Below, in pieces: positions 7,017 through 16,148 of a stretch of DNA of 34,707 nt. Below the pieces are notes generated by a model that worked only from the letters and a program-made list of their open reading frames with translations, made no database searches and was not told the origin of the DNA. This DNA is from Sphingomonas sp. CCH9-E2 (GTDB lineage Bacteria; Pseudomonadota; Alphaproteobacteria; Sphingomonadales; Sphingomonadaceae): assembly GCF_001557215.1 (NCBI RefSeq), contig NZ_LSJM01000156.1, positions 1-34,707 of the forward strand. Direction: 5' to 3'. How positions within the stretch are numbered: position 1 is the first letter of the stretch; every line of letters starts with the position of its first letter. A program made the position numbers and the translations under genes.

Positions 7017-8606
7017 ATGAGCAGAAAATTGAATTCGGACGACCTTGGCAGCAAGGGCGAGTCCAGGTTTCCCGAACTGTGTACCGATGCCAGTCTCATT
7101 CCCAACCCCTCGACCCGGGACCGAAAGGGCTGGGACTATGTGGTCGATTGGAAATTCACCGAGCCCGGCCCCCTCGACAGCCGCCCGACGCCTCGATCCT
7201 GTCTGGTCCAGCTGAAAACGGTTTGGGCCGGGGCCAAGACCGTCAAGCTGCGGCTGTCCTCGTTGGAGCATATCGCCAAGGACCTGAAGCCATCCTTCCT
7301 GTTCGTGCTCGAGGTCGATGACGACCTGAACTTCGCCGGCGCGCGCGTGGCGCATCTGGAGGGTGCATTGCTCGGCCTCGTTCTGGAGAAGCTCCGGAAG
7401 GCCACCCAGGACGGCAAGGCCGCGAACAAGGTCGAGATCGCACTGCCGCTCGCGCGCTGGTTCGAACCGATCGCGGCAACCGGCATCGCCGCCCGTGCCG
7501 CGTTCGAGAGGGCGATCGGTCCCGATATGGGTGCCTACGCCATCGCCAAGCAGCGACAGCTGAAGGAGCTTGGCTTCGGCAAGGACCGCCTGACGATGAC
7601 GACCTCGTTCCAGGCCGACGAGGATGAGGTACTCGACGCCTTTCTTGGCCTGCGAAAACTCAGCAATGTGACGGTGGAGACGCTGGAGACCCGGTTCGGT
7701 CTCGCCCTTCCGTTTCCTGACAAGGGAAGGATCGAGGACGGCGAGCTGGAGATCACGCCCCAGCCCTTCGATCGCTGCGAGATTGTCGGCCGCGATACCG
7801 GGGACGGCCGTGAGTTCCGGTTCCGCGGCGACATCTATGGCTTGCCTGCACCGATGCTGACCGCAGGCCGGTTCAGATTCCTCGCCCGCACGCCGATGTT
7901 CAGGCTCCTGATCGGAGGCAAGCTCGGCGACAAGATGTCGACGAAGATCTCGCTCACCCTGGAAACCGAGCAGATCGCGAAGATGAAGGTGAGCGCTGCG
8001 GAATGGGGCACGCTGCACGGCTTCCTCGTGGCGCTCGGGCGAAACCAGCTCGAACTCACTGTTCAGATCGGAAAATCCGAGCCCCCGATCGTCAGCCCGG
8101 TCACGACCCAGATCGACCCGGCCACGGTCGGCCAATGGGCGGCCGGCGAGCGGATCGCGTCCGCTGCCGATCGGGCGCTCAGCGCTGCGGGATGGCCGGC
8201 CACGAAATTGTCGCTCCAGACCCTGGTCGAGGCGTCGAAGGCGCTGGACCTGCTCGACGCGCTCATCAACCGCCCGGGCGACTTGTCGCCGATGAACTTC
8301 ACGATGAGGTCGAAGCTGGGCGCCGAAGCGATCGCCTTCGGCAAATCCACCGAGACGCTCTATTTCAGCCTTATCGGCCTCGAAGGTCACTTCCTGGTCT
8401 ATGTCGCGACGATCGATCTCGTTCCCGAACCCGATGGCGACCGCATTTGCTGGACCGGCTCGAACTACCGATTTCGCGACATCGCACGCATCAAGGCGAC
8501 GGAGCCGGCCTATAAGCGCTTCATTGCCGATACGCAGCGGCGGACGGGCATCGCCAGCTTCTTCGCGACAGGCACGGAAGAAGACGGCGACACCGACAAG
8601 ACCTGA
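7017..8606 (+). CDS. PD-(D/E)XK-like (DUF4365-type N-terminus) protein, 529 aa
   Basis: The N-terminal 120 residues resemble DUF4365-like members of the PD-(D/E)XK nuclease superfamily. They show LGSKGESRFPELC (first helix with the conserved Glu), then DRKGWDYVVDW (metal-binding Asp) and CLVQLKTVW (Q-x-K in place of the E-x-K core), followed by the LSSLEHI helix and a strand FLFVLEVDD. The remaining 400 residues are an unassigned mix of strands and helices, possibly a target-sensing part (for example KISLTLETEQIAKMKVS and ETLYFSLIGLEGHFLVYV). ATG 7017 has no Shine-Dalgarno site, but TATCAT lies seven bases before it, compatible with a leaderless message. Single proteins of this design are often restriction-like defence nucleases; here that is inferred. 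Confidence 0.55.
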   Translation: MSRKLNSDDLGSKGESRFPELCTDASLIPNPSTRDRKGWDYVVDWKFTEPGPLDSRPTPRSCLVQLKTVWAGAKTVKLRLSSLEHIAKDLKPSFLFVLEVDDDLNFAGARVAHLEGALLGLVLEKLRKATQDGKAANKVEIALPLARWFEPIAATGIAARAAFERAIGPDMGAYAIAKQRQLKELGFGKDRLTMTTSFQADEDEVLDAFLGLRKLSNVTVETLETRFGLALPFPDKGRIEDGELEITPQPFDRCEIVGRDTGDGREFRFRGDIYGLPAPMLTAGRFRFLARTPMFRLLIGGKLGDKMSTKISLTLETEQIAKMKVSAAEWGTLHGFLVALGRNQLELTVQIGKSEPPIVSPVTTQIDPATVGQWAAGERIASAADRALSAAGWPATKLSLQTLVEASKALDLLDALINRPGDLSPMNFTMRSKLGAEAIAFGKSTETLYFSLIGLEGHFLVYVATIDLVPEPDGDRICWTGSNYRFRDIARIKATEPAYKRFIADTQRRTGIASFFATGTEEDGDTDKT

Positions 8607-8625
8607 TTCGGCCGGGCGGCGGCGT

Positions 8626-9555
8626 CTACTCCGCCTCGAGCGGCGGGGCCGAAGGATGGCGGTACATGCGGTCGCTGATGTCGCGGTCGCCCCAATCCTT
8701 GAAGGTAGCAAGCACATCCAGCAGCGGATGGGACTCGACCGCCGACGGCCGGTTGAGATCGCCGTAAAGCTCGTCGGGCGCCCGGTGGTGGAACAGGTGA
8801 CACAGGCTGTTCGCGAGCACATCGGCTGCGACGACGATCGGATCCTCATCGCCCACGGGCGTGATGGTGAGGCTCGTTACCTCGGTCACGACCTGGAGTT
8901 CGGGCGGTATCTCGGCCTCGAAGCGCATCTCGGCGCTCACCACCGCTTTGGTGAGGGTATCGAAGCCGGTGGCGCGGCTCGTCCGGGGATCGAAGTTCAG
9001 CAGATCCTCGGCCTTTTGCCGGAACAGCTTCGCGATCGGCGCGTCGACATTGTCGGTCCGCACCACGATCTCGACCGGGCCCGGGCGGCGTTCCTCAACA
9101 TAGGCGACGATGTGGGCGTAGAGGCCCGTGAACAGGATCGCGTGGAGTGACTCCGCCTTTTCGCGCGGGCTGCCGACCTTGATGCGGGGGTTGGGGTTCA
9201 ATGCCGCCATTTCCGCCCTGGCCTTTGCGTGCAGCGCCTCGGTCTTCCGGTGCCAGGCGTGGAAGCCGGCGACGTGGATCGCGTACCAGAAGCAGGGCAG
9301 CTTCAGCGCAAGGACCGCCGCGAAGATATCGGCGCGCAGGCCAGCCTGCTGCGCCGGAGCGAGATCGGTGATGTGGAGCTTGCCGTCGGTGCCGCGATAG
9401 GGCGCGATCGCCGCCTCGAGCTGCTGCTCGGCAAGGCGGAGCTTTTCCTCGGGCACGAACAGGCCGGCGAACACCCCGACCTGGCCGGGGAATTGCTCGT
9501 CCTGGTCGGCATAGCCTTTTGCCCCGGATTCGTCGCAGGCGAGTATGATCTTCAT
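8626..9555 (-). CDS. DUF3800 family protein
   Basis: The protein has 309 aa. DUF3800 proteins have an RNase H-like fold and begin with a strand followed by D-E-S-G. Here MKIILACDESGAKGY carries Asp8, Glu9, Ser10 and Gly11. The family His appears in KLHITDL (His61), and the late Asp/Asn in VVAADVLANSL (Asp245, Asn249). This suggests an intact metal site, though the substrate of the family is not established. It lies 14 bp downstream of the unknown 191-aa gene, so they are probably cotranscribed, and it faces the PD-(D/E)XK-like gene tail to tail, with 19 bp between. DUF3800 genes are frequent in accessory and defence-rich regions. Confidence 0.75.
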   Translation of the reverse strand: MKIILACDESGAKGYADQDEQFPGQVGVFAGLFVPEEKLRLAEQQLEAAIAPYRGTDGKLHITDLAPAQQAGLRADIFAAVLALKLPCFWYAIHVAGFHAWHRKTEALHAKARAEMAALNPNPRIKVGSPREKAESLHAILFTGLYAHIVAYVEERRPGPVEIVVRTDNVDAPIAKLFRQKAEDLLNFDPRTSRATGFDTLTKAVVSAEMRFEAEIPPELQVVTEVTSLTITPVGDEDPIVVAADVLANSLCHLFHHRAPDELYGDLNRPSAVESHPLLDVLATFKDWGDRDISDRMYRHPSAPPLEAE

Positions 9556-9569
9556 GGGATTTCGACTTT

Positions 9570-10145
9570 CTATCGCACCTGCCCGCCACCGGTCAGGGGC
9601 GTCGACAGGATGATGGTTTCATGCGGCCCCGCCGGTGCGCGTCCAAGGACATGCAACGCGTTCAGGTAGCGATGGCGCTGATGCCCTTCGACAATGACCA
9701 GACGCACGTCCGGCAATCGCGCACCGCCATCGATGACGCCGACCGGAGTAGATAGGAGCAGCATGGGATAGTCCCAAGTCCCCCCATCGAGCGCGACAGC
9801 CGTTGCGTGCCGGTCGGCGCCGCCGCGCCGCTGGAACGTGTCATAGTCGAACCGGGGATGCAGCTCGCCGCCCCAGGCGCGATGGATAGAGGCGAGAAGG
9901 TCGTCGCCGCGCCACAGGCGGCGTTCCCAGCCAAGGCTGTCCAGCGGCAGGAAGCTGAAGGGCGAATGGGTCCAGTGCCGGTATATCCACTGCTCGCACA
10001 GGTCACGGGGCAGATGCCCGAGCGCCTGGGCATTCCGCGCCCACCAGCCGTCGAACGGTTCCTTGGCGTGGGTCGCTTCACCCACCGGCCGGAGCGTATC
10101 GGGCCAGCAGGGTGGTGGCACATGGTCGAGGTCGAAAGGTCCCAT
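9570..10145 (-). CDS. Unknown protein with a VEGHQRHRYL motif, 191 aa
   Basis: I do not recognise the family with certainty. The first 100 residues are rich in Trp and Pro (WWARN, EQWIYRHW, LGWERRLW). The C-terminal third is PMLLLSTPVGVIDGG, then VRLVIVEGHQRHRYLNALH and HETIILSTPL. The G-H-Q-R-x-R-Y-L stretch resembles the G-H-x-R motif of ParB/sulfiredoxin-fold proteins, but the rest of that domain is not evident. ATG 10145 lacks a clear ribosome site. It is divergent (62 bp) from the cyclase-like gene and sits upstream of DUF3800, so the three may form one module. Confidence 0.55.
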   Translation of the reverse strand: MGPFDLDHVPPPCWPDTLRPVGEATHAKEPFDGWWARNAQALGHLPRDLCEQWIYRHWTHSPFSFLPLDSLGWERRLWRGDDLLASIHRAWGGELHPRFDYDTFQRRGGADRHATAVALDGGTWDYPMLLLSTPVGVIDGGARLPDVRLVIVEGHQRHRYLNALHVLGRAPAGPHETIILSTPLTGGGQVR

Positions 10146-10207
10146 TGCGCAGTCATAGCGCGCGGGCGCATGACCGGAAGCCGGACCGGCGCCGCGGGAG
10201 AAACGGA

Positions 10208-10945
10208 GTGGATGAGGACAAGCCGCGTTGGGGCATTTGGATCGATGTCGAGGGGTTCAGCAATTTGTGGAGCGCGGGCGATCTGGCGCTGCGCGGGCTT
10301 GGAGAGCTGACACGCCTGATCTTCGAGATCGGCCGAAATTGCTATCCGAACGACGGCGAGCGGCTGTTCGCGCACCAGATCGGCGACGGCTTCTACATCG
10401 CCAGCGACTTCCACGAGGAAAGCCTGGACCGCTGCGCGGCGCTCGCCATCATGCTGATGCGCGGCATGACCGAGGCCGGCTGCGTCGCCCGTGCCTCGAT
10501 CGCCGAGGGCGATCTTGCGGATTATAGCGGGTGCCGGCCACGCGCGGTGCAGGCCGAGGCGCGGCGCAACGGAGATTCCGACATTGTGGCGCTCGGCGCC
10601 GGGCTGATGACGCTCCAGGCGGTGATGGGCCAGGGCCTGATCAACGCGGTGACGGTGGACAAGTTGAGCAATACCAAGGGTGCGATCGTCACGCTGGCGG
10701 CGGCAAATGCCCACCGGCTGTCGGAAGGGTTCGTCTCCCGGGCGCTGGAAGAGGCGCCGGCGATCGTCGCACTGGACTGGGTGCATTCAACATCGCCGAG
10801 GATCGACGAAATCGTCGAGGGGGCCGGACTGGCCAACCCTTCACCCGAGATTTTGGCAGATCGGCTCATCGGCTATGTCGCCGGGCAAGGCTTGCCGCAG
10901 CGATGGAGCGAGCCGACGTTTCGATACGCGGGCCTCGCCGTGTGA
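10208..10945 (+). CDS. Class III nucleotide cyclase-like protein
   Basis: The protein has 245 aa, starting at GTG 10208 with GGAG about seven bases upstream. The layout matches a single class III cyclase catalytic domain. It has a first strand with an Asp, WGIWIDVEGFSNLW (Asp13), a helix, then FAHQIGDGFYIASD (Asp60), the two aspartates that bind metal in this family. These are followed by VARASIAEGDLADY, like the R-x-GI-x-x-G strand, and a later LGAGLMTLQAVMGQG helix. There is no membrane, HAMP or response-regulator part. Similar stand-alone cyclase domains occur in Pycsar defence (PycC), but no TIR or membrane effector lies next to it. The product nucleotide is unknown, and the catalytic Arg and purine-selecting residues could not be assigned with confidence. 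Confidence 0.5.
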   Translation: MDEDKPRWGIWIDVEGFSNLWSAGDLALRGLGELTRLIFEIGRNCYPNDGERLFAHQIGDGFYIASDFHEESLDRCAALAIMLMRGMTEAGCVARASIAEGDLADYSGCRPRAVQAEARRNGDSDIVALGAGLMTLQAVMGQGLINAVTVDKLSNTKGAIVTLAAANAHRLSEGFVSRALEEAPAIVALDWVHSTSPRIDEIVEGAGLANPSPEILADRLIGYVAGQGLPQRWSEPTFRYAGLAV

Positions 10946-11125
10946 CCTGCGCCGCCTCCGGCAGCCGGGCAGCAAGTTCGGCTGCGTAGCCGAACAGAGA
11001 CAGGCGGGGCGGCGCGCTGGCGTCGCACCACCCCGTCCTTTTTCCTGGAAGCTTTCGATCGGCACGCCGGGGCTCCTTCGCAGAGCTTAAGGCCGACCGC
11101 GACCGCGAGGATCCCCGCGCGCCGG
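10946..11125. other. Intergenic gap with stem-loop and shared repeat blocks
   Basis: There is no gene here. A perfect stem GTTCGGCT/AGCCGAAC with a GCGT loop (10976-10995) follows the cyclase-like gene without a T-run. The blocks AGGCGGGGCGGC (10998 onward), CGCACCACC and TCCTTTTTCC repeat in the same order as in the gap at 3558-3605. This gap marks the change from the accessory genes to the copper operon. Confidence 0.5.
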
Positions 11126-11530
11126 TTACTGCTTGGTCACGGCAGTCACCTCTCCCGTACTCCCTGCAATCTTCACGTCAAACGCCACCTTGTCGCCGAC
11201 AGCCAGGCCTTCGAGCAGCGCGGGCCTGGCGTCGAAGGTCATGGTCATCGCCGGCCAGTTGACCTCGGGGATGGCCTGATGGTCGAGCGTGATCTTGCCG
11301 GCCGCCTTGTCGATCGCCGTGACCGTGCCGCTGCTCTTCGCCATCTGCGCGCCGGCCGGCATCGCCATATTGCCCATGTCGCCGGACATATTGTCCATGC
11401 CAGCCATGCTGCCCGACGGATCGGCCATCGCGGTGTTGGCGGGCGCCGCCGCATTGGTCTCGGCGTTCGGGCCGCATGCGGCGAGCAGGCCGCCAAGTCC
11501 GAGCGTTGTTGCGATATGCAGAAGTTTCAT
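11126..11530 (-). CDS. cusF: CusF-like periplasmic copper-binding lipoprotein
   Basis: The protein has 134 aa with AAGGAG six bases before ATG 11530. A signal peptide ends in the lipobox LLAAC (Cys19), so it is probably a lipoprotein. It is followed by a Met-rich linker (SMAGMDNMSGDMGNMAM) and a CusF beta-barrel domain from about residue 68. The copper ligands are spaced exactly as in E. coli CusF: His84, Trp92, Met95 and Met97 in DHQAIPEVNWPAMTM. CusF hands Cu(I)/Ag(I) to the CusCBA pump. It is the last gene of the operon, 11 bp after cusA. The lipid anchor and Met linker distinguish it from the soluble E. coli protein. Confidence 0.9.
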   Translation of the reverse strand: MKLLHIATTLGLGGLLAACGPNAETNAAAPANTAMADPSGSMAGMDNMSGDMGNMAMPAGAQMAKSSGTVTAIDKAAGKITLDHQAIPEVNWPAMTMTFDARPALLEGLAVGDKVAFDVKIAGSTGEVTAVTKQ

Positions 11531-11541
11531 CGTCGTCTCCT

Positions 11542-14500
11542 TCAGGGTTGATCGGTGGTGGAAGGCTTGGTGCGCCGCCGCATCAGCAGATAGGCGGCGG
11601 GGATCACGAACATCGAGAGCAAGGGCGCGGTGATCATGCCGCCGATCATCGGCGCGGCGATCCGGCTCATCACCTCCGAACCGGCGCCGGTACCGACCAG
11701 GATCGGCAGCAGGCCCGCGATGATCACCGCGACCGTCATCGCCTTGGGGCGGACGCGCTGCAGCGCGCCTTCGCGCACCGCCAACCCGACCTGCTCAGCA
11801 TCGGGATCGGGGCCGCGTTCCTCCAGCGCGTGGCGCAGATAGATCAGCATCACCACGCCGAACTCGGCGGCGACGCCCGCCAATGCGATGAACCCGACCC
11901 CGGTCGCGACCGACTGGTGGTAGCCGAGCAGGTAGAGCAGCCAGAAGCCCCCGGTCAGCGCGAACGGCAGCGTCCCCATGATCAGCGCCGCCTCGCCGAC
12001 GCGCCGGAAGATCAGGAACAGCAGCAGGAAAATGATCGCGAGCGTCGCTGGCACGACCAGCTTGAGCCGGTCGACTGCACGCTGGAGATATTCGAACTGC
12101 CCTGAATAGGCGATCGACACCCCCGGCGACAGCTTGACCTGCCGCGCCACTGCCTTTTGCAGGTCGGACACGACCGAGGCGAGGTCGCGCCCGCGCACAT
12201 CGACATAGACCCAGGTCGAGGGCCGCCCGTTCTCGGTCTTGAGCATCGGCGGGCCGTCGGCGATGGCGATCTTCGCCACCGTGCCAAGCGTGATCTGCTG
12301 ACCCGAGGGCGTCAGCACCGGCAGCGCGCGCAGTGCCTCGGGACTGTCGCGCAGCTCGCGCGGATAGCGCACGCTGATCGGATAGCGTGCGAGGCCCTCG
12401 ACCGTCTGGCCGACATTCTCGCCGCCGACCGCACCCGAAACGATCGCCTGGACGTCGGCGATGTTGAGCCCGTAGCGCGCCGCCGCCGCGCGATCGATGT
12501 CGACGTCGATGTAACGCCCGCCGGTCAGCCGTTCCGCCAGTGCCGAGCTGACGCCGGGCACGGACTTCGCGACGCCTTCGATCCGGCGGGCGATGCGATC
12601 GATTTCGGCCAGGTCGCTGCCCGATACCTTCACTCCGATCGGGCTCTTGATGCCGGTCGCGAGCATGTCGATGCGGTTGCGGATCGGCGGCACCCAGATA
12701 TTGGCGAGGCCGGGTACCTTCACGGCCCGATCGAGTTCGTCGACCAGTTTCTCGGGCGTCATCCCGGGCCGCCATTGGTCGCGCGGCTTAAACCGGATCG
12801 TCGTCTCGAACATCTCGAGCGGCGCCGGGTCGGTCGCACTCTCGGCACGGCCGGCCTTGCCGAACACGCTCTGCACCTCGGGCACGGTCTTGATCATCCG
12901 GTCGGTCTGCTGGAGCAGCTCCGACGCTTTCGCCGCCGACAGGCCCGGCAGCGCCGAAGGCATGTAGAGCAGGTCGCCCTCGTTCATCGCGGGCAGGAAT
13001 TCGCCGCCCAGCCGCGTCGCCGGCCAGGCCGTGGTCGCGAACACCAGCGCGGCGATCAACAGCACGGTCTTCGGCCGCTTGAGCGTCCAGTCGATTGCCG
13101 GCCTGTAGATGGCGGTCAGCACGCGGTTGATCGGATTGGCTTGTTCGGACGGGATGCGCCCGCGGATCAGCCAGCCCATCAGCACCGGCACCAATGTCAC
13201 CGACAGGATCGCCGCCGCCGCCATGGTGTAGGTCTTGGTAAAGGCAAGCGGCGCGAACAGGCGGCCTTCCTGCGCCTGGAGCGTGAACACCGGCACGAAC
13301 GACAGTGTGATGATCAACAGGCTGAAGAACAGCGCCGGCCCGACCTCGATCGCCGCCTGGGTGATCACCCGCCAGCGCTCTGCGCCGGCAAGTGCCTCGC
13401 CCGTGTGATCATCCTCCCAGCGCTCGATCGCCTTGTGCGCATTCTCGATCATCACGATTCCGGCGTCGACCATCGCGCCGATCGCGATCGCGATCCCGCC
13501 GAGCGACATGATATTGGCGTTGACGCCCTGGACACGCATCACCACGAACGCGGCGAGCACGCCCAGCGGCAAGGTCACGATCGCGACCAGCGCGGAGCGG
13601 ACGTGCCAGAGGAACAGCGCGCAGACGAGCGCGACGACCACGAACTCCTCCATCAGCTTGGACGTGAGGTTTTCGATCGACGCGTCGATCAGCTGCGAGC
13701 GGTCATAGGTGGGAACGATCGCGACGCCGGGAGGCAGGCTCTTCCTCAAGTCCTCGAGCTTGGTCCGCACCGCCTCGATCGTCGTTCGCGCGTCGGCGCC
13801 CGAGCGCAGGATCACGACACCGCCCGCGACTTCGCCGTCGCCGTCCAGCTCGGCGATGCCGCGGCGCATCTCGGGGCCGATCTGGATCGTGGCGACGTCG
13901 CCCAGGGTCACCGGCACGCCGCCGGCGGCGGTCCGAAGCGGGATCGCACGGAAATCGTCGAGCGATTTCAGATAGCCCGAGGCACGGACCATATATTCGG
14001 CCTCGGCCAACTCGACGACGGCGCCGCCCGCTTCCTGGTTGGCACGCTGGATCGCATCCACGGCCTGTTGATGGGTGATGCCGTAGCCGGCCAGCTTCAC
14101 CGGATCGAGCACCACTTGATACTGCTTGACCATGCCGCCGATGCTCGCGACCTCGGCGACGCCTGGCAGGCTCTTCAATTCGTAGCGCAGGAACCAGTCC
14201 TGCAAGGATCGGAGCTGCGACAGGTCATGGCCGCCGGTGCGGTCGACCAGTGCATATTCATAGACCCAACCGACCCCGGTCGCGTCGGGACCGATCGCGC
14301 TCCTGGCGCTCTCGGGAAGCCGCCCCTGCACCTGGTTCAGATACTCGAGTACGCGGCTGCGTGCCCAATAGAGGTCGGTGCCGTCGGCGAAGATCACATA
14401 GACGAAGCTGTCGCCGAAGAAGCTGTAGCCGCGGACCGTCTTCGCGCCGGGAACCGAGAGCATGGTGGTCGCGAGCGGATAGGTGACCTGGTTCTCGACG

Positions 14501-14679
14501 ATTTGCGGCGCCTGACCCGGATAGGAGGTGCGGATGATCACCTGCGTGTCCGAGAGATCGGGCAACGCATCGATCGGCGTCGCGCGCACCGCCCAGAGGC
14601 CCGCCGCGACCAGCGCGAGCGCGCCGAGCACGACGAACAGCTTGTTCGCCACGGACCAGCGGATGAGGGCGGCGATCAT
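11542..14679 (-). CDS. cusA: CusA-like heavy-metal RND efflux pump
   Basis: The inner-membrane proton-driven pump has 1045 aa, the usual length (E. coli CusA has 1047). ATG 14679 overlaps the cusB stop as ATGA and gives the expected start [19 protein letters not shown], the first membrane helix. The three methionines that carry copper through the periplasmic part are present in [19 protein letters not shown] and [13 protein letters not shown]. The transmembrane block with [20 protein letters not shown] holds the Asp of the proton relay. It works with CusB and CusC to expel Cu(I)/Ag(I) from the periplasm. The C-terminus (YLLMRRR) is complete. Confidence 0.95.
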   Translation of the reverse strand: MIAALIRWSVANKLFVVLGALALVAAGLWAVRATPIDALPDLSDTQVIIRTSYPGQAPQIVENQVTYPLATTMLSVPGAKTVRGYSFFGDSFVYVIFADGTDLYWARSRVLEYLNQVQGRLPESARSAIGPDATGVGWVYEYALVDRTGGHDLSQLRSLQDWFLRYELKSLPGVAEVASIGGMVKQYQVVLDPVKLAGYGITHQQAVDAIQRANQEAGGAVVELAEAEYMVRASGYLKSLDDFRAIPLRTAAGGVPVTLGDVATIQIGPEMRRGIAELDGDGEVAGGVVILRSGADARTTIEAVRTKLEDLRKSLPPGVAIVPTYDRSQLIDASIENLTSKLMEEFVVVALVCALFLWHVRSALVAIVTLPLGVLAAFVVMRVQGVNANIMSLGGIAIAIGAMVDAGIVMIENAHKAIERWEDDHTGEALAGAERWRVITQAAIEVGPALFFSLLIITLSFVPVFTLQAQEGRLFAPLAFTKTYTMAAAAILSVTLVPVLMGWLIRGRIPSEQANPINRVLTAIYRPAIDWTLKRPKTVLLIAALVFATTAWPATRLGGEFLPAMNEGDLLYMPSALPGLSAAKASELLQQTDRMIKTVPEVQSVFGKAGRAESATDPAPLEMFETTIRFKPRDQWRPGMTPEKLVDELDRAVKVPGLANIWVPPIRNRIDMLATGIKSPIGVKVSGSDLAEIDRIARRIEGVAKSVPGVSSALAERLTGGRYIDVDIDRAAAARYGLNIADVQAIVSGAVGGENVGQTVEGLARYPISVRYPRELRDSPEALRALPVLTPSGQQITLGTVAKIAIADGPPMLKTENGRPSTWVYVDVRGRDLASVVSDLQKAVARQVKLSPGVSIAYSGQFEYLQRAVDRLKLVVPATLAIIFLLLFLIFRRVGEAALIMGTLPFALTGGFWLLYLLGYHQSVATGVGFIALAGVAAEFGVVMLIYLRHALEERGPDPDAEQVGLAVREGALQRVRPKAMTVAVIIAGLLPILVGTGAGSEVMSRIAAPMIGGMITAPLLSMFVIPAAYLLMRRRTKPSTTDQP

Positions 14680-16148
14680 TGACCCGCCTCGCGAGTCATA
14701 CGGCGGAACGTCGGCCCCTCGGGCGGTCGGTCGAAGCCGAACCGCACCCGGTCCCCGACCTTGAACCCGCGTGCAATCGCGGGCGCGCCAAGCCGGAAGG
14801 TCATGGTCATCGCCGGCCATTTGAGCGCAGGCACGGGGCCGTGGCTCAGGGTCACGCCGGCCGCATTGATCCTGTCGATCCGTCCGACCGCCTCGTACAG
14901 CGCCGTTTGCGCGACGGGCGCCGGCGCCGCGCCACCGATCGGGCGAGCCTGCACGTTCGACAGGCTCGCCTCGGAATCGAGCAGGAACTGACCCGAGGCG
15001 ACCACCTTCTCGCCATCGGACAGGCCTGCGAGGATCTCGGTCTTCCCTCCCCCTTCGGCCCCCGTCTGCACTTCGGCCGGCTGGTAGCGACCATTGGGAA
15101 GCGCGAGCATCACCAGGCTGCGCTTGCCCGTGCGGATCACGGCTTCGGACGGCACCAGCAGCTCAGAGCGCTCCGCGCCGCCGAAATCGACGCTGGCAAA
15201 CATGCCGGGCCGCAGCACTCCGCTGCGATTGGGCAGCTCGATCCGGACCGTGAGCGTGCGGCTCTCAGCCTGGACATCGGGCAGGATCGCGGTGATGCGC
15301 CCAGAGAAGCGCTGGCCGGGGAATGCGGCGAGCGTCGCGGTCGCCATCTGGCCGAGCTTCAACTGCCCCGCCATCGCCTCGGGCACCGCAGCATTGAGCC
15401 AGACGGTGCCGAGCCCATTCACTTCCGCGAGCGTCTGCCCTGCGGCAACGGTCATGCCCTGCCGCACCCCGAGTGTCTTGATCGTGCCGCCGGTCGGCGT
15501 CGACACCGTGACTACATTGTGCGGTCGCCCGCCGCGCTCGACCGCGGCGATCGTGCCCGGCGGCATGCCGAGCAACGCGAGCCGATCGCGTGCGGCGCGG
15601 ATCAGCGCCGCATCCCCGGTGCGTCGGACCGCGAGATATTCGGCCTGCGCGCCGGCCCATTCGGGAACGAGAATATCGGCGAGCGGCGCGCCTGCGCCGA
15701 TCACGTCGCCGGGCGCTCGACCGTAGACGCGCTGGACGAAACCGGCGGCACGCGCCTGGACGATCGCCACGTCGCGCTGGTTGAAGTCGATCGTGCCGGT
15801 CGCTGTGAACCCGCTTGCGAGCGTGCCCCGTTCTACGGTTGCGATGCGCAAGCCCAGGCTTTGCACCCTTGCCGGATCGATCGACAAGCCCGGCGCTCCC
15901 GATGCCTTATCGGCATATTTGGGAACGAGCTGCATATCCATGAACGGCGATTTGCCGGGCTTGTCGAAATGCTGGCTCGGCACCATCGGATCGTACCAGT
16001 AGAGGATCTTGCGTCCTCCATCGGCGACAGTCGCGGACGGCGCGCCGGTCTGGCCGAGCCGGGCGATGCCATAGCCGGCGGCGCCCGTGACGAGCGCCAG
16101 TGCAACGGCCGAAAGGGCGAGCCGGCCCCGTGAAAGCTGGATCGTCAT
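14676..16148 (-). CDS. cusB: CusB-like membrane fusion protein with fused CusF domain
   Basis: The periplasmic adaptor has 490 aa; ATG 16148 overlaps the cusC stop (ATGA). It has an N-terminal signal anchor ([20 protein letters not shown]), then a heavy-metal-binding segment [20 protein letters not shown] with the following MDMQLVPKY (about residues 50-80). The barrel, lipoyl and alpha-hairpin parts of the adaptor follow. The last 74 residues (417-490) are a complete CusF-type domain: His436, Trp444, Met447 and Met449 in the same H-x7-W-x2-M-x-M spacing as the separate CusF. The operon therefore encodes two CusF domains. The fusion may place a copper chaperone on the pump itself. Confidence 0.93.
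   Translation of the reverse strand: MTIQLSRGRLALSAVALALVTGAAGYGIARLGQTGAPSATVADGGRKILYWYDPMVPSQHFDKPGKSPFMDMQLVPKYADKASGAPGLSIDPARVQSLGLRIATVERGTLASGFTATGTIDFNQRDVAIVQARAAGFVQRVYGRAPGDVIGAGAPLADILVPEWAGAQAEYLAVRRTGDAALIRAARDRLALLGMPPGTIAAVERGGRPHNVVTVSTPTGGTIKTLGVRQGMTVAAGQTLAEVNGLGTVWLNAAVPEAMAGQLKLGQMATATLAAFPGQRFSGRITAILPDVQAESRTLTVRIELPNRSGVLRPGMFASVDFGGAERSELLVPSEAVIRTGKRSLVMLALPNGRYQPAEVQTGAEGGGKTEILAGLSDGEKVVASGQFLLDSEASLSNVQARPIGGAAPAPVAQTALYEAVGRIDRINAAGVTLSHGPVPALKWPAMTMTFRLGAPAIARGFKVGDRVRFGFDRPPEGPTFRRMTREAGQ

Noticed and set aside
10208..10945. A complete Pycsar system
   Set aside because: The cyclase-like protein has no adjacent TIR, transmembrane or cyclic-nucleotide-binding effector, so only a cyclase-like call is justified.
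12157..14682. Open plus-strand frame of 841 codons
   Set aside because: It lies opposite cusA, whose frame, length and motifs are clear. The plus-strand translation is low in hydrophobic pattern and rich in Arg, His and Asp, as antisense of a GC-rich gene is.
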